Assembly (NCBI GenBank): GCA_019843655.1
Contig: JACDQD010000107.1
Span: forward strand, 646,501 to 710,500
Length of the DNA: 64,000 nucleotides
Direction: 5' to 3'
Source of the DNA: Lethocerus indicus
Taxonomy: Eukaryota > Arthropoda > Insecta > Hemiptera > Belostomatidae
Shown: piece after piece, positions 39,501-51,301 of the stretch
Numbering within the stretch: position 1 is the stretch's first letter
Layout: every line of letters begins with the position of its first letter
Notes under the pieces: model-generated
Told to the model about the DNA's origin: nothing
Seen by the model: the letters and a program-made list of their open reading frames with translations, nothing else
The model's database searches: none
Translations under genes and position numbers: made by a program

Positions 39501-42500
39501 GGAGGTCATGAATATAACAAATTCTTTCAATACTGGCGTCAGCATTTGGCTAATCAGCTATTCAGTGGGACTAACAAAAACGTAACGAGGTATTCATATT
39601 ATGTCCACGTTTCAAATAACAAAGATACCAAGGCTTTTTGCAATCCGCAATGCGAGGAATTCAAAATGAAGCCAACTGAAAGCACAGTGCACGAAGGAGA
39701 ACACATTTATAATATTTAATTTTGTCTCAGTTAATGACTCAGAGAATTTGCAGTTCCAAATTAATGAAGCGGTGGGCGCGAGAGCGGGGAGGGGGATAAA
39801 AAATAGAGATAACATTTTTTATATGTTGACTTAATGAATTAAGATCGCGAGTCGAAAATTTAAATTGGTTTTTTTCATTAAAATAATTTAATTGATATTA
39901 ATGAAACAATGATTATAAATCATTAAGTTGCCCGAGGCAAGTTATAGGGGGTTATACATAATTAATTTTTAGTCAATTATTAAGTTATTTCGATTTATAC
40001 AACGGCTGGGAAAGCCGTTTCGGTTTACTAGTCGCCGTAATGACTTAATAAAGTCTATCATATATAATAAACCCCGGGTGGGTGGAGGGGGAGGAGCCAT
40101 CGTCTGGCCACACCTTAACATCCTTGAAACCTCCGAATCAATTTTCGTAACTTACTTATTCAAATTAGCCTCTCGATAGAGAGGCACCGGTGATTGGTCG
40201 GACCTTTTTATTGCCGAAGATTGGCTCATGACTCCATAGAACACTATTATTTTCGGCAATTCTCAGTAATGTTATTTTGAAAATTCTTCTTACAGATGGT
40301 AAGTATACAATTTTTGATGTTTGTTCCTTGAATAATACTGAACAGTTTTCGCTTTAAAGCACATACACATACAAACATCGTAAAGTGTGGCTCACAACAT
40401 TAGCAACGAAGTTTTTGATTGCTCCATAATTAGATGTACTACATTTAATCTGCCAAAGTGTTCATTCACTCTCTCAAATCTCGCAATTGAATAAAATAAT
40501 AAACTAACCTAATATGCAGTTGTGCTTTCTGTTTGCTAATAATTGGTAAATCACCGTAGAAGATTTGCAGGATGAACCCACTTTCAAAACCACGTTCAGT
40601 GTGGAGGCTCAACGTATTAGTTCACATTGTTTTCAAATGCTCGGAACTAGCATAAAAGCGAGAGAGTGAAAGTTGAATTATGTAAAAAAACAACGAAAAC
40701 AAATAACGGACTCCGACAATCGACCGCCGTTTGTTTGCTCGAGAGGAAGCCGAGAACGTTTGCCATATCGGGCGCGTTAGCACAATGGCCTACAATTACT
40801 CCTCCGAGAGGGCCTCGATTAATTGCACAGTTCGCGGGGCCGCTGTTACCACCTTCTGTTTCGGCTTATAGTCACCACACGTTTTTCCAATCTCACCTTT
40901 TGTAATTCCCGACTGTATGGAGAGACCAAAAAAAAAGAGAAAAACAGAACAAAAGTGGTATGCCGCCACCTTCGCCTACAACCACTGTTTAATGTGCAAT
41001 TTCCAAATTGAGTAGAACGCTTACTAGGAATATGTACGTTTGTTTTACGATTACTTGGAAGATATTGGAAGAATGTTGGAAATGAGGTCTTAATGATTGT
41101 CATTGCAAATAGTAGTTAATAATGACATTATTATCGGCTATTAATGGTTTGAGAATGTTTATAACATTATCGTTTGTGTACTGGCAAGGCCAACTTCAAT
41201 TTTTGTGTTAATCCCAATTCATTTCCTGAGACCCGTGCAGGGAACCTGAGCCAGATAGATGCCTTTGCCAATGGCGAAGCTGCCTTCGAGAGTTGCGTCA
41301 TTGTTTATGGTAATGCGGGCGAGTTGTTGCCAAGAGTTCATAAACCAGTATGAATAATTTTAGATCTTCAAAATGTCCGCCTGCAGCCAAACACCTCAGA
41401 GTTCACCGACATTATATCTCCAATATTGTGTACGGGTATGCACATTGAAGTTCCAAGCCATTACAGGCTTTAGTATTCTGAAAATATTTCCTTTAATGCA
41501 AAGGTAATTGTGGTAATAGTTCGTGACTCTTTATTGCACATCGCGCAATGAATAAATGTTTGTGAGTGTTTTTCACTCCACATGTTTTTCATCACTGTTG
41601 AACCTAAAGTTTCCTAAGGACCCTTCGATTTGCACTTTAAAGTAATATTAGCAAACTTGCTTCTATCAGTATATATTAATGTGTATCGTATATTAAACGT
41701 GTGCTTAAAATAATACTTTACAAGTACATTAGAAGTTTTACAAAAATTGTGTTCAATAATAATAAACATTTAAATTAAAATAACCTGCAAGTCATAGTCA
41801 CACAGTTTCCTGTAATATTCCTCTAAGGCGAACAAAATAGGTGGCAAAACAGAAGGGAGTTAATGACGAATGTGAACATTATTATACGACTCCTGCTTAT
41901 AATTATTCCCATTTGTATCCTGTTCAGATTTCAAAACGCTCTCGCCTCCAATTAAACACGAAAATATCAGTACCCACTAATATAAAGTTTCGGGGAATTA
42001 CTCTATTAAGAATTAAAGCAAATTTAGTCAAGACTGGAATATATAAGTGATAATGAACCCGCTATTTAAACACATTACGCAACCAAACTGCCTCCTAATA
42101 ACAACTTTAGGAGGGCCCTAATGTTCCATAATGGCTTTAAGTACAGGAATATGTACTTGAATGCCATACTATTAAAGGGAAGGAAATTGCCATTGGTCTA
42201 ATTGGCTATTAGAAAGTATAGAGTTTTTACAAAATTAGGAAATTCTGAAGCAATTAACCTAAATTATTTCGAATATAGAGATCGCAGTACACTGACGAGA
42301 AATATTAAGGTTATGCTCAATGTTTCTACCATATTCGAATAGAAAATCAACCGTCCTGTCTAGAAGCAAGGATGTAATAACATAAGCATTGAAATAAATG
42401 TTCCGGATAGTAAATTAAGAAATTAACATTTGAACTAATATACATTTGTATTTCACTATTGGACTAAAGCACTAATGCTGTAGTCATTAATTATAAAAAT

Positions 42501-42879
42501 ACTACGATATTATAAAAATACCGGACATTTTAGAGTTAGGACGGGAAGGGAGGAAGGGAAATGTAGTCGCGGAGTCAAAACTATTTTATAAATAAACAAT
42601 TGGTTTCGAGTATTAAATAATGGATTTTTATTGGTACAGAACCACAATTAGCGCGATACTGATTAGTATAACAGGTCTAGCATTACATTGTTCTATCTTA
42701 TTCCGATTACAATTTTGTGCTTACGACTTAGAAATTCTTCATTTCATCCCGCCCAAAAAATACACACAGCCAACTACAAATATATTTCAAGTCTGTCGAG
42801 GAATTTTTGGGAGTAAAAAATTTCCCGAATAGGTCGGGCGACTATATGAAGCGTAGTATTCGGGTTGAAAAGATGCGGG
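36596..42879. other. Gene-free stretch before the tandem array
   Basis: No supported gene. GC-rich patches occur near 37660-37800, 37900-38030 and 38690-38970. A small perfect hairpin (7-bp arms, 4-base loop) is at 40168-40185. The rest is AT-rich. Confidence 0.5.
38640..38661 (+). other. G-quadruplex-type motif
   Basis: Four runs of at least three G separated by ACTT, T and T fit the usual four-run rule. It lies just before a GC-rich block (about 38690-38970). Confidence 0.6.
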
Positions 42880-44770
42880 TAGTTTAATGGTGTTGATGGG
42901 AGGCGGCTAACCAAGTCCGACGCGCTCGAGTTGGTGTCCTAATGAACAAGACCGTCGTCTACCCCGGGACCTTTCGCTGACAGAATGAGATATGACGTCT
43001 GCTCTCGGTCTGAGCCTTACCCGCCTCGCCGGCAGACCGAGAGTCCCTCTACCAACGCCTATTTCACCCGTTTGTCACCACCTCGGACAGTCCTGGCCAT
43101 CCGATCGAGTTTGCTAATTAAGCCCAGTTGAGATCTAATGAAATGAACGCGGTCATTGCTGGGCCTGACGGGGGCGACAGAATGAAATATACCGGAACGC
43201 GGGACCGGTATTAAGGCCTATTTGACACCACACCCGGACACCGATCGCTGGCGAGGCCCGTTCAAATGTGAAATTGAGAATTGTACTACCGGACGTCGTT
43301 AGATATCATGCCGATCTGATCGCTACTATCGCAACAGAAATATCCCAAATGAAGTAGACTCAGTATAACAAGAGGGATACTGGCAGCGGACAGTTGTATT
43401 AAAAGTCATTTCACACAATTGTCAGCACCTCTTAGTGGGGGGGGGGGTGTTCTTTACGACAGAATGACATCTCCTTATTTCTTTCAGTTCTTATACTTGA
43501 AGCATTCCAGGTTATTGCAATTTGGTTATTGCTGTTTAGAAGTAGAATGAAAGTTCATTGAAAAATGGAGGAAAGGACAGTTTAGAGTATTACGTCTGCC
43601 CAACGGCTGTACTATTACCGTTCTACCCCTTTTTCAACAGCACCTCGGGGTCCAGGGCTCCGATTCGATCGGAGTCTATAATAAAGTGTTGTCGGGAATC
43701 CGATCTAATGAACGGTACCAGTGTCCTTTAACAAGACGGATGGAGGCCGCCGACAGATTGAGATATGACTTCCGGTCGAAACCTCTCCTACTAATAGAAA
43801 GCAGGGTCCAGGCGCGGTATTAAAGGCTATTTTATCCCCGGTTTGTCAACACCTCCGCGGATGCCTAACGGCGGCCGATTCGATCGCGCCGCTAATAGGG
43901 GTCCTATGGAAATAAACCTAATGATCTAATAGATCTGTGATACTGAGCGGAGCAGTACCACCCTGTCCGGGAGAGATATTAAGGTACATTTCGCCTATTT
44001 TTCAACACATGGTGGAAGGCCGAGCGGCAGCTTTTGGGCGATTCCCGCTTGGTACTAATAGAGAGTCGTCGGAAACCCGCCCTAATGAACTAGACGGTGC
44101 CCTTTAACTAGACGGATGGAGACGACCGACAGAATGAGGCATGTGACTTCTGTCTACAGCTTGCTGTTCTTCTCGTTCAACATTCTAGTTACTACACGTA
44201 TACAACCGCCGACAGTAATCATGGTCTATTTCACCTGTTTTGACAAAGGCCTCGGGTCTGTTGCGCGTCCACCGATTAGATGCGGATCGCTAAATCTGAC
44301 CTAACTAAACCTAAACGGTTTTAATTTATTTACAATTACTCACTGAGGACAGGAAGGATTCCGAACTATAAAATGAAGTATGATTTTTCGGCTGGCCTTT
44401 GGGTGGGTGCCCATTCGATCGGGGTCGCTAATAAAGCCTGGCGGAGAATCCGACTTAATGAAGCAAGCTTAAGGAAGGTGCCCTTTAGGAGAGGGCCGGG
44501 TTTTGGAGCCGACAGAATGAGATATTGCATGGTGGGACAACTCGGGGCTCACACGACGCCCTTATAATGACGCCGACGACCAGTCGTTCGAACATCCCGG
44601 ATACCTACTCCGCTTTATGCTTTATCACTGGCCCCGATTCGAGTGAGCCTGAGAAAATAAATGTTTCATGTTTACGCATGTAACGACAATAGACCCTCTG
44701 ACGATTGCCGGCTGGATTCGTGACTACACAACTGGTCTAGCCCCGAAAATGAGATATAACATTTGTCTCC
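42880..44770. repeat. Degenerate tandem array, units about 140-230 bp
   Basis: Three word groups recur in the same order. GACAGAATGAGATAT-like words occur at 42979, 43176, 43458, 43752, 44128 and 44511, with a decayed copy at 44746. TTTGTCAACACCTC-like words occur near 43071, 43418, 43634, 43841, 44000 and 44238. CGATTCGATCG followed by CTAATA(A/G) occurs near 43101, 43312, 43660, 43876, 44038, 44271, 44411 and 44634. A CTAATGAAC word followed by (A/T)AGACGG-type sequence comes before several of the GACAGAATGAG words. This makes eight or nine recognisable units with indels and point changes, and no protein frame runs through them. An old satellite-like array fits. A tandemly duplicated regulatory element is the alternative. 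Confidence 0.8.
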
Positions 44771-47700
44771 GCCCGCTCACCTCTCTTGGAAAGCTGTTCT
44801 TTTTTTCCACAACGGACCCCTATTTTCCAAGTCAAAGTTTCTTCTTCCTTTGACATCGAACATCCATTCGAATTAATGTTAAACACGTGCGCTGCCTGCA
44901 AACCAGGGGAGTTCTTAAATGTAATATTATTAGTAGCGCTCTTAAAAATAAACGTAGCACTAATCAGATAAAGTTCAGTTAATGAGTTCTTTGAATTCAA
45001 TTAGAAATTGATCATGGTTTTCTTATAACTACAAATACAATTCTCGGGGTTTTTTTAAATTTATGTGTTCATTGAAACTGTTAACATTCCAACATTATTC
45101 GCAGTTACATCATTAACATAGAGATAGTTAGTTAACATAGAGATTCTTAGTTGTAATTTCAACTTATATTCGACAAATATTTAGCCTACAAATCTGCGGG
45201 GTGCAAGTTACAAAAACCGGTATTTTTCCCACAATACTATTGTTAAAATGAAAGTTAGTGAGCTGTAAGCGCATTCATGCATTAGGCCACAGCTGCACCA
45301 CAGAAAATGGGCCTTGGGTTTGGAGTTGGGTGCGGTTCTAACATTTTTTTTAATAGACCTAGACCTAGGTTCCTTTTGTTAACATTCTTACTGTTTGTTA
45401 TTCTGTTACTCTCAAAGCCGAATATTCTCCATATAATCCTGCTAAGCTTCTAATCTAACCTGTACATTGGACATAGCACCATTAATACAATGTAAAATTG
45501 CTTTCATTTGTAAGATATGCTTCATTCGTAATACCAAATACACATTTATTAATTTATGCCCCGTATATTCACAATCACTGAAAACATAAGATACAATTAT
45601 AATATTTTTAAAAAACTTTCGAAATATTTAAGGAAAACATTAATATCAAATACTACTAACTCTTGTGTGCAACACATATATAAAAACATATATACTTTAC
45701 CTTCTGAACAGGATGAGAGCGTAATACTGTAGTATAACACCTTATCGCCTTGGGTCAAGTACCCGGGATATTAAGATATTAACCCCGCTCTTTATTAAGA
45801 TGCATGCAGGGCACCAACCCATCCTATATATATTCTTCCAATATTTAAAAACCGACCGATAAATTAGAAAAACAAACAGGCCACGCTGTTATTCATTTTT
45901 AAATCGTTGTAGTTTGTTTACTTAAGTTATTTTACATATCCGTGCCCCCACTTTTTTTTATTCGATCCATATTAAGTTACATTCGGTAGTATATCATGAA
46001 TGGGATCGATAAATATTTATTAGCCGGTAACCTAATAGCTTATGAACGATATCGATCATGTAGCAGCCGGAAAATTAAACTGAATGTATTACCATATATT
46101 TAAATATAAAATAATCGAAAGTTGGTTAACACGTTACTAACTTAATTAAGTCGATATCCATAAATGAATAATGAGTTATTAAGTCTGAATTTTATGACCT
46201 AGATTTCTGCAGCGTTTTAATCGTTCGTAGGCTATCTCCAGGACGAATTAAAACTTTGACGGAATTGCGTCGTGTGCGCACATCGCAAAAATAAGTTATA
46301 ATCAGAGAAACAATAACACAATTGTTAATGTTTGAATTGCGATTTAGGCTTGTTTGAAACAGGGCCTTTCTGCCACAAAGATCCTAGAAATTAAACAGGA
46401 TATTTGGCGATAACGACCGAAATCATTAGGAGCACTAAATTCACGCAATGACAATCCAAAGTAGAAAAACAGCTAATGGTCCGACTTTAGGAAGAGATTT
46501 CTAAGATCGAAGAAGAGATTTTTAGGAATCAACCCATTGACGCATCCAATATGTTCTTTCCAATACATAGGCGTCAATTTTTGTCATCTTCCTCATTGGC
46601 CTGTGTCCGTAGTTACAAAAAATTAGACGAAAGCTGCGGATACTGCAGCCATCCAATCAATAAGTTAAAAACTATCGGACTATATTTTCGGAAAATATTT
46701 TGAAGATATGTAGGTATATTTGTCGTTTTAAGTTTTGTATGATTTTTGTCTTAAACCGGCAAAAAGTGGAAACAGCGACCGAACCAACAAACGACTAAAG
46801 AGAGCCCAAAGCGGAGGGGGAATACAACGCGCAGGTGATAATAGTCAAGCGGAACACGGGTTAGGAGAGACACTCAATCAAGAACATAATGAGATAGCGA
46901 ACATAGACCAGAGAGGGCGGAAGCGTGGGGCCGAAGAGGAAGAGGAAGCGGGCGGCTTACAAAGCGGCCGCCCTCCAATTAAGCGACACTTCTCCTGAAC
47001 GGCCCCCAGGATCAGTTACCGGCCGCAGTAGCGTTCACCAAAGACGTCCTCCGAGCGTTATATATCGCTTCCTGGTCAGGTGGGGGAAGCCTCCGGATGC
47101 GGATTTTTCTCGGTGAAATCTTGTGCGACGTAATTTCCGTGTCGCCGCTCAAGATCCTATCTGAGCAGATTTTAAGATCGAGTTGGCCGATAGATAATCG
47201 CTTAATAAGCGAAATGGCAAAACTGTTCAGACATAATGGGCGCTGCTTTCAGGGAGGTACCGTGACTTTCTCCGATTATAGATAAGTATTTGCATTATTT
47301 CAATAACAAATGCTATTTGTACATTTTCTACGATTTAGAATTATATTTCGAATAAAAACTAGATTTACGGTGTTACATTTTTATTTATAGACGTGCAGGA
47401 ATTGAAGTATCATAAAATTACAGTAAAGAGTGTAATAGAAGAATAGTGGGTAAGGAAACAATATTATAATGGATCAAATTATAGGGTATTAAAGAGGAAT
47501 CGAAAGTTTTTTTTATGTTAATCGGAACGTGATTCCAAGGGACAATAAAAACCGTATTTGTAGATTTTTAATGGAATCCTAAAATATATGGATAGGAATT
47601 AGAATAAATATAATCATTCGTACACAATTAATAAGACGTAATAATGATGTTCATGAATCAATATATTATACCTCCCTCGCATAGCTTTTACAAATTCAGT

Positions 47701-50700
47701 ATACTGTGACCAACTTAACAATTTGTTAGGAAAAACCGTGAGGAGCACGGATTAGGGGCATTACTAATTATCTACATGCCAAACCGATTCCAATCCATTC
47801 TTCTCGCTGGCATTTCTACTATTGTCCGGAGCATTACAGGCTGGCCATTATGGGTTCACAACAGGGCAGGTCGTTAATTTCACGGTTTAGCGTCAGTCGG
47901 CCGTCGTTAACGCCGGAGTTAAATGGGGGGGAGATGGGGTTTTTGGGGCCCCGAAAGAGGGGAGGCCCTCAAATCCTCTTAGTGCATTGCAGCCGCCCCA
48001 CACACAACACCACCCTCGGGAGTCAGCCTCATTGAAGCCCAACACTGAAATGTTGGGCTAATCCACGACACCGCATCCCTCGCCAAGCAGAATGTCAGAG
48101 GGGTGGCACCTCCCCGCACCACTATCATCGGCTTCTGTCCATAGTTGGCCCACCACCATTGGGCGTCGAACCAATTGTGAATTACTAGTCGATTCGGTTG
48201 GCGATGGAAAACTGACGTTTAGTAACAGCGAATTTGCGCTCAACGCCTTCGACAAGTTCTAAAACAGTTGGCCCTGGCTACTATACCTATCTTGTCTAAT
48301 ACAGATTATAAATCAGTAGGTTGAAAATGCACTAAGGGAGTCCCTGTAGTCTTCGCAATTTGGAAATACTTGAGGTAAAAACTGAAAAATTAAGAGACAC
48401 TCAATAAAAAAATAACACTCATATTGCTACCTGGATCTGTGGAATTGCAACACTCTAAAACAGTGTATGTATTTAGCTAGGATGTTCAGGTTATAGGGGA
48501 ACGTTACAAAACCGTGGTACGGCCGGCCAGAGTTAAGTAAAGTAATTAAACCCTACCCTGAAAGGGACATAATAACGCGCGTAGGAGTTTAAAGATGCTC
48601 TGGCCATTTTCGTGGTTAAACCGTGAAATAGTGTTCCCCGATTGGTTCGAGCTAATGCGTTAATTAGTGAAGTAAAAACAGAAACGTAAAACCGGCAATT
48701 ATACACATGTTGGGTTATTACCTTTGCAATCAACTGAGAAATAATAAGAGTGGTGTTCAAGAAGATGGAAAGGCAATTAAAAGATTATTTCTTTGAGCTC
48801 CTATTCGTGCAAAGAGAAATAAAGGAAAACAGAGACCAATAATGTCGTGCCTTAACTACTGACTTCGTCCTGAATTTACTACGTACTTACTTTCTGTACC
48901 GTTTTGTTTTTCAGTATACACAGTTTTATGTCTTTAAGATTACCGACTTTATTAAGTGTTCTACTTGGGTCGTGCGTGACAATATAAGAAGAAGAACCAC
49001 GGAGCCTATTCCCTCTGTAGGAGTTGCTCGAGATAAGTACATATTCCGGCATAGAGGCCGAGAGCGAACGATTTAAATAATTAATAACAATGCATTAATA
49101 TCTCCGAGTGTTTGTGTAACGGAAATTTTATAATTATGAAATTCAATTGCGCATATTCTTGAACTCGTCATGCATCTTGTTTGCATGCAAAAAAACTTCA
49201 AGTCTATACAGGTTGTTACACGAAGAACAATACTCGAGGGTGAATGGCCTGTGGATAATTTCCTATAATCAGGGTTAACATTATAAACCTTTACCGAACT
49301 ACAAACTATATTGTATGACAATCCATAGAAATATGTCAGTTGTCGGCATACAACTTTATAGAAGTGCTTTATAGGTGGGGGCGGAGGCTTTAGTAAGGCT
49401 AAATGCACCACATAAAGATTGGTAGTTGAATTCATCTAATAGAACGTCTGATGATGTTAAGAAGTATATGGATCGGAAACTGCTTCGTATTTGAACCATA
49501 TTTATAGGACATTTTCTAATTGCGCTTATTTCAGGGCACCTAATACACATTCCTAGTATTGGAACGTGGGTACTGAAATTATCATGAAAGCAAAGGTATA
49601 AAATTGAATAAATATTTCAAATAGCTCCGGCGATTGAATTTCTTTAAACATACCCGCATGGTCACTTTCAAGTCGGCTTCCTTTCTCGTCTGTTCCCTCG
49701 TGGCATTTATCTCAATAGAGCCGTCCCGAGTTGGATTCGTCTCGGGTGTCGAGCCGTTCGGAAGAAATTCAGTCCTTAAAAGGGGAGATAAAGGAGATGG
49801 AGGGCGGTTCGAGTGTTGAGGACTTGGGGGCTTTTGGGCGGCGGCTTCACGGGGCGTTTGACTCATTGTCAGTGTGCCGGGCGGTGGGGGACGGCAGGCT
49901 GTGAATAGGTGTGAAGGAAGTTGGGGGCGGACGATCCTGCCGGTGGACACGGACACTTCTCATTCAGCCTTTGCTCCTGAATTGGGAAGGCCTCGCCCAA
50001 TGGATTCGACTCCGCTCACTTGAAATGACCGACAATAATTCTCCTGTCAACTCCCAATCCAGGTACCTCACGTTTCTTGAGTCCACCTGCCGCCCAAGTA
50101 TGTACAATGATCCCAGTAGTACCCCCGGCATTCCTAAATGCACGCGGAATTACTATTAAAAAAATTAGCGAGAAAACATTTCAAATATTTTCAAACCTTA
50201 AGAACGCCAGTCTCAGAAATGAAAAGTCCCAGAACTAGTGGTTCGGTGGTAATATAAACATTGCAATTGAAATGTGCGTCAGTATCAACGTGCGCTCTTC
50301 GTAATGCCGAATGTATAATCTTATCCTCATATCTCAACGTGTAATTAAAATTACATTACGTAGAATAGTATCATTATTAGATCAGCGTATGTAGTTACGC
50401 TAATAAAATACGTAGATCTTCGTGGTGTGTTTCCAATGTATAATTTTATAATTCTTCTTAAAAATCGTCAAATCTTAAAAATATTCAATTCCGTATAATT
50501 CCGTTACGTCAACACCGAGTAGTCTGGCTCCAGAGGAACGAGCCAACCCTGGAGAACGGCGGTGTAAATTTCGATTGGCCGTTGACTCGGCGACCGCGAA
50601 AATTACTTTTACTGGGGTGAGTCGGAGGCGGGATGGCGAGCCAGGCGGCTAGGGGGTTAGAGGGTCGTTAGAATCCAACCGTCGGAGGGAAGACATTCGA

Positions 50701-51188
50701 CGGCCGTTTCCAGAAGAGCGAGTCCGGGCCGCGGTAAGAGGATTATGGCCCGGTCTGAGTTGGGGGGAACAGCCAGACACCGGCAGATGCCCCACGGGCC
50801 CAATCACACAAAGCCTCCCCGCACCTCGCTCACTCTATCTTTATCTCTCATAAATTTTATCGGGCCCGGTCATCCTGCTCTAGCCCACAAAATGGTTCCT
50901 CATTCCACCCCATCTCGCCTTAAACTATTATGTATCGAGCGCCCCATACCGAAGTGAATACCTTTATCAAAAATCTAACCGGTACTTCGACTGTATCCCT
51001 GAGTTCGCATAAGTGGTATAAATCTTATCGGGCATAAATCTTATACAAACGTGTGAGTAAACCCCAAAATAGGTGAAATCATGAACTAGTAAGAATATGG
51101 CAGCATTCTTTCCAAAACATTGAATCGATATACCGCTCATCTAAAATAATAGTAAGAAATGAAAGTTGCAAACGATTAAGATTCACTA
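44771..51188. other. Gene-free stretch between the array and the GCP2 gene
   Basis: No supported gene. GC-rich patches occur near 46900-47110, 47880-48010 and 50560-50900. A short direct repeat (TAACATAGAGAT) occurs twice near 45116-45143. Confidence 0.5.
48036..48059. repeat. 9-bp GC-rich hairpin, 6-base loop
   Basis: AGCCCAACA (48036-48044) is exactly complementary to 48051-48059 around the loop CTGAAA. No T-run or gene end follows, so a terminator call is not supported. Confidence 0.7.
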
Positions 51189-51194
51189 TATATT
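51189..51194 (-). terminator. Possible variant poly(A) signal for the GCP2 gene
   Basis: An AATATA hexamer lies on the minus strand about 110 bases after the GCP2 stop codon. AATATA is a known weaker variant of the polyadenylation signal. No AATAAA or ATTAAA was found on that strand between about 50941 and 51301, so this is the best visible candidate only. The hexamer is common by chance in AT-rich DNA. Confidence 0.2.
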
Positions 51195-51301
51195 TCTAGT
51201 AGTATCTAAAGGATTAATAACTATAATAATTATCTACATTAGTATTAAAAACGAAATATAAAAATTGAGACTAGTTTCATAAAACAGTTAAAAGTAGTGT
51301 T

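Noticed and set aside
46735..46998. Hydrophilic 87-codon frame with basic stretches like nuclear localisation signals
   Set aside because: The charge comes from purine-rich DNA and no family was recognised. It was not supported as a gene.
49582..49956. 124-codon Pro-rich minus-strand frame
   Set aside because: Overlaps an open frame on the other strand, is compositionally biased and has no homologue recognised.
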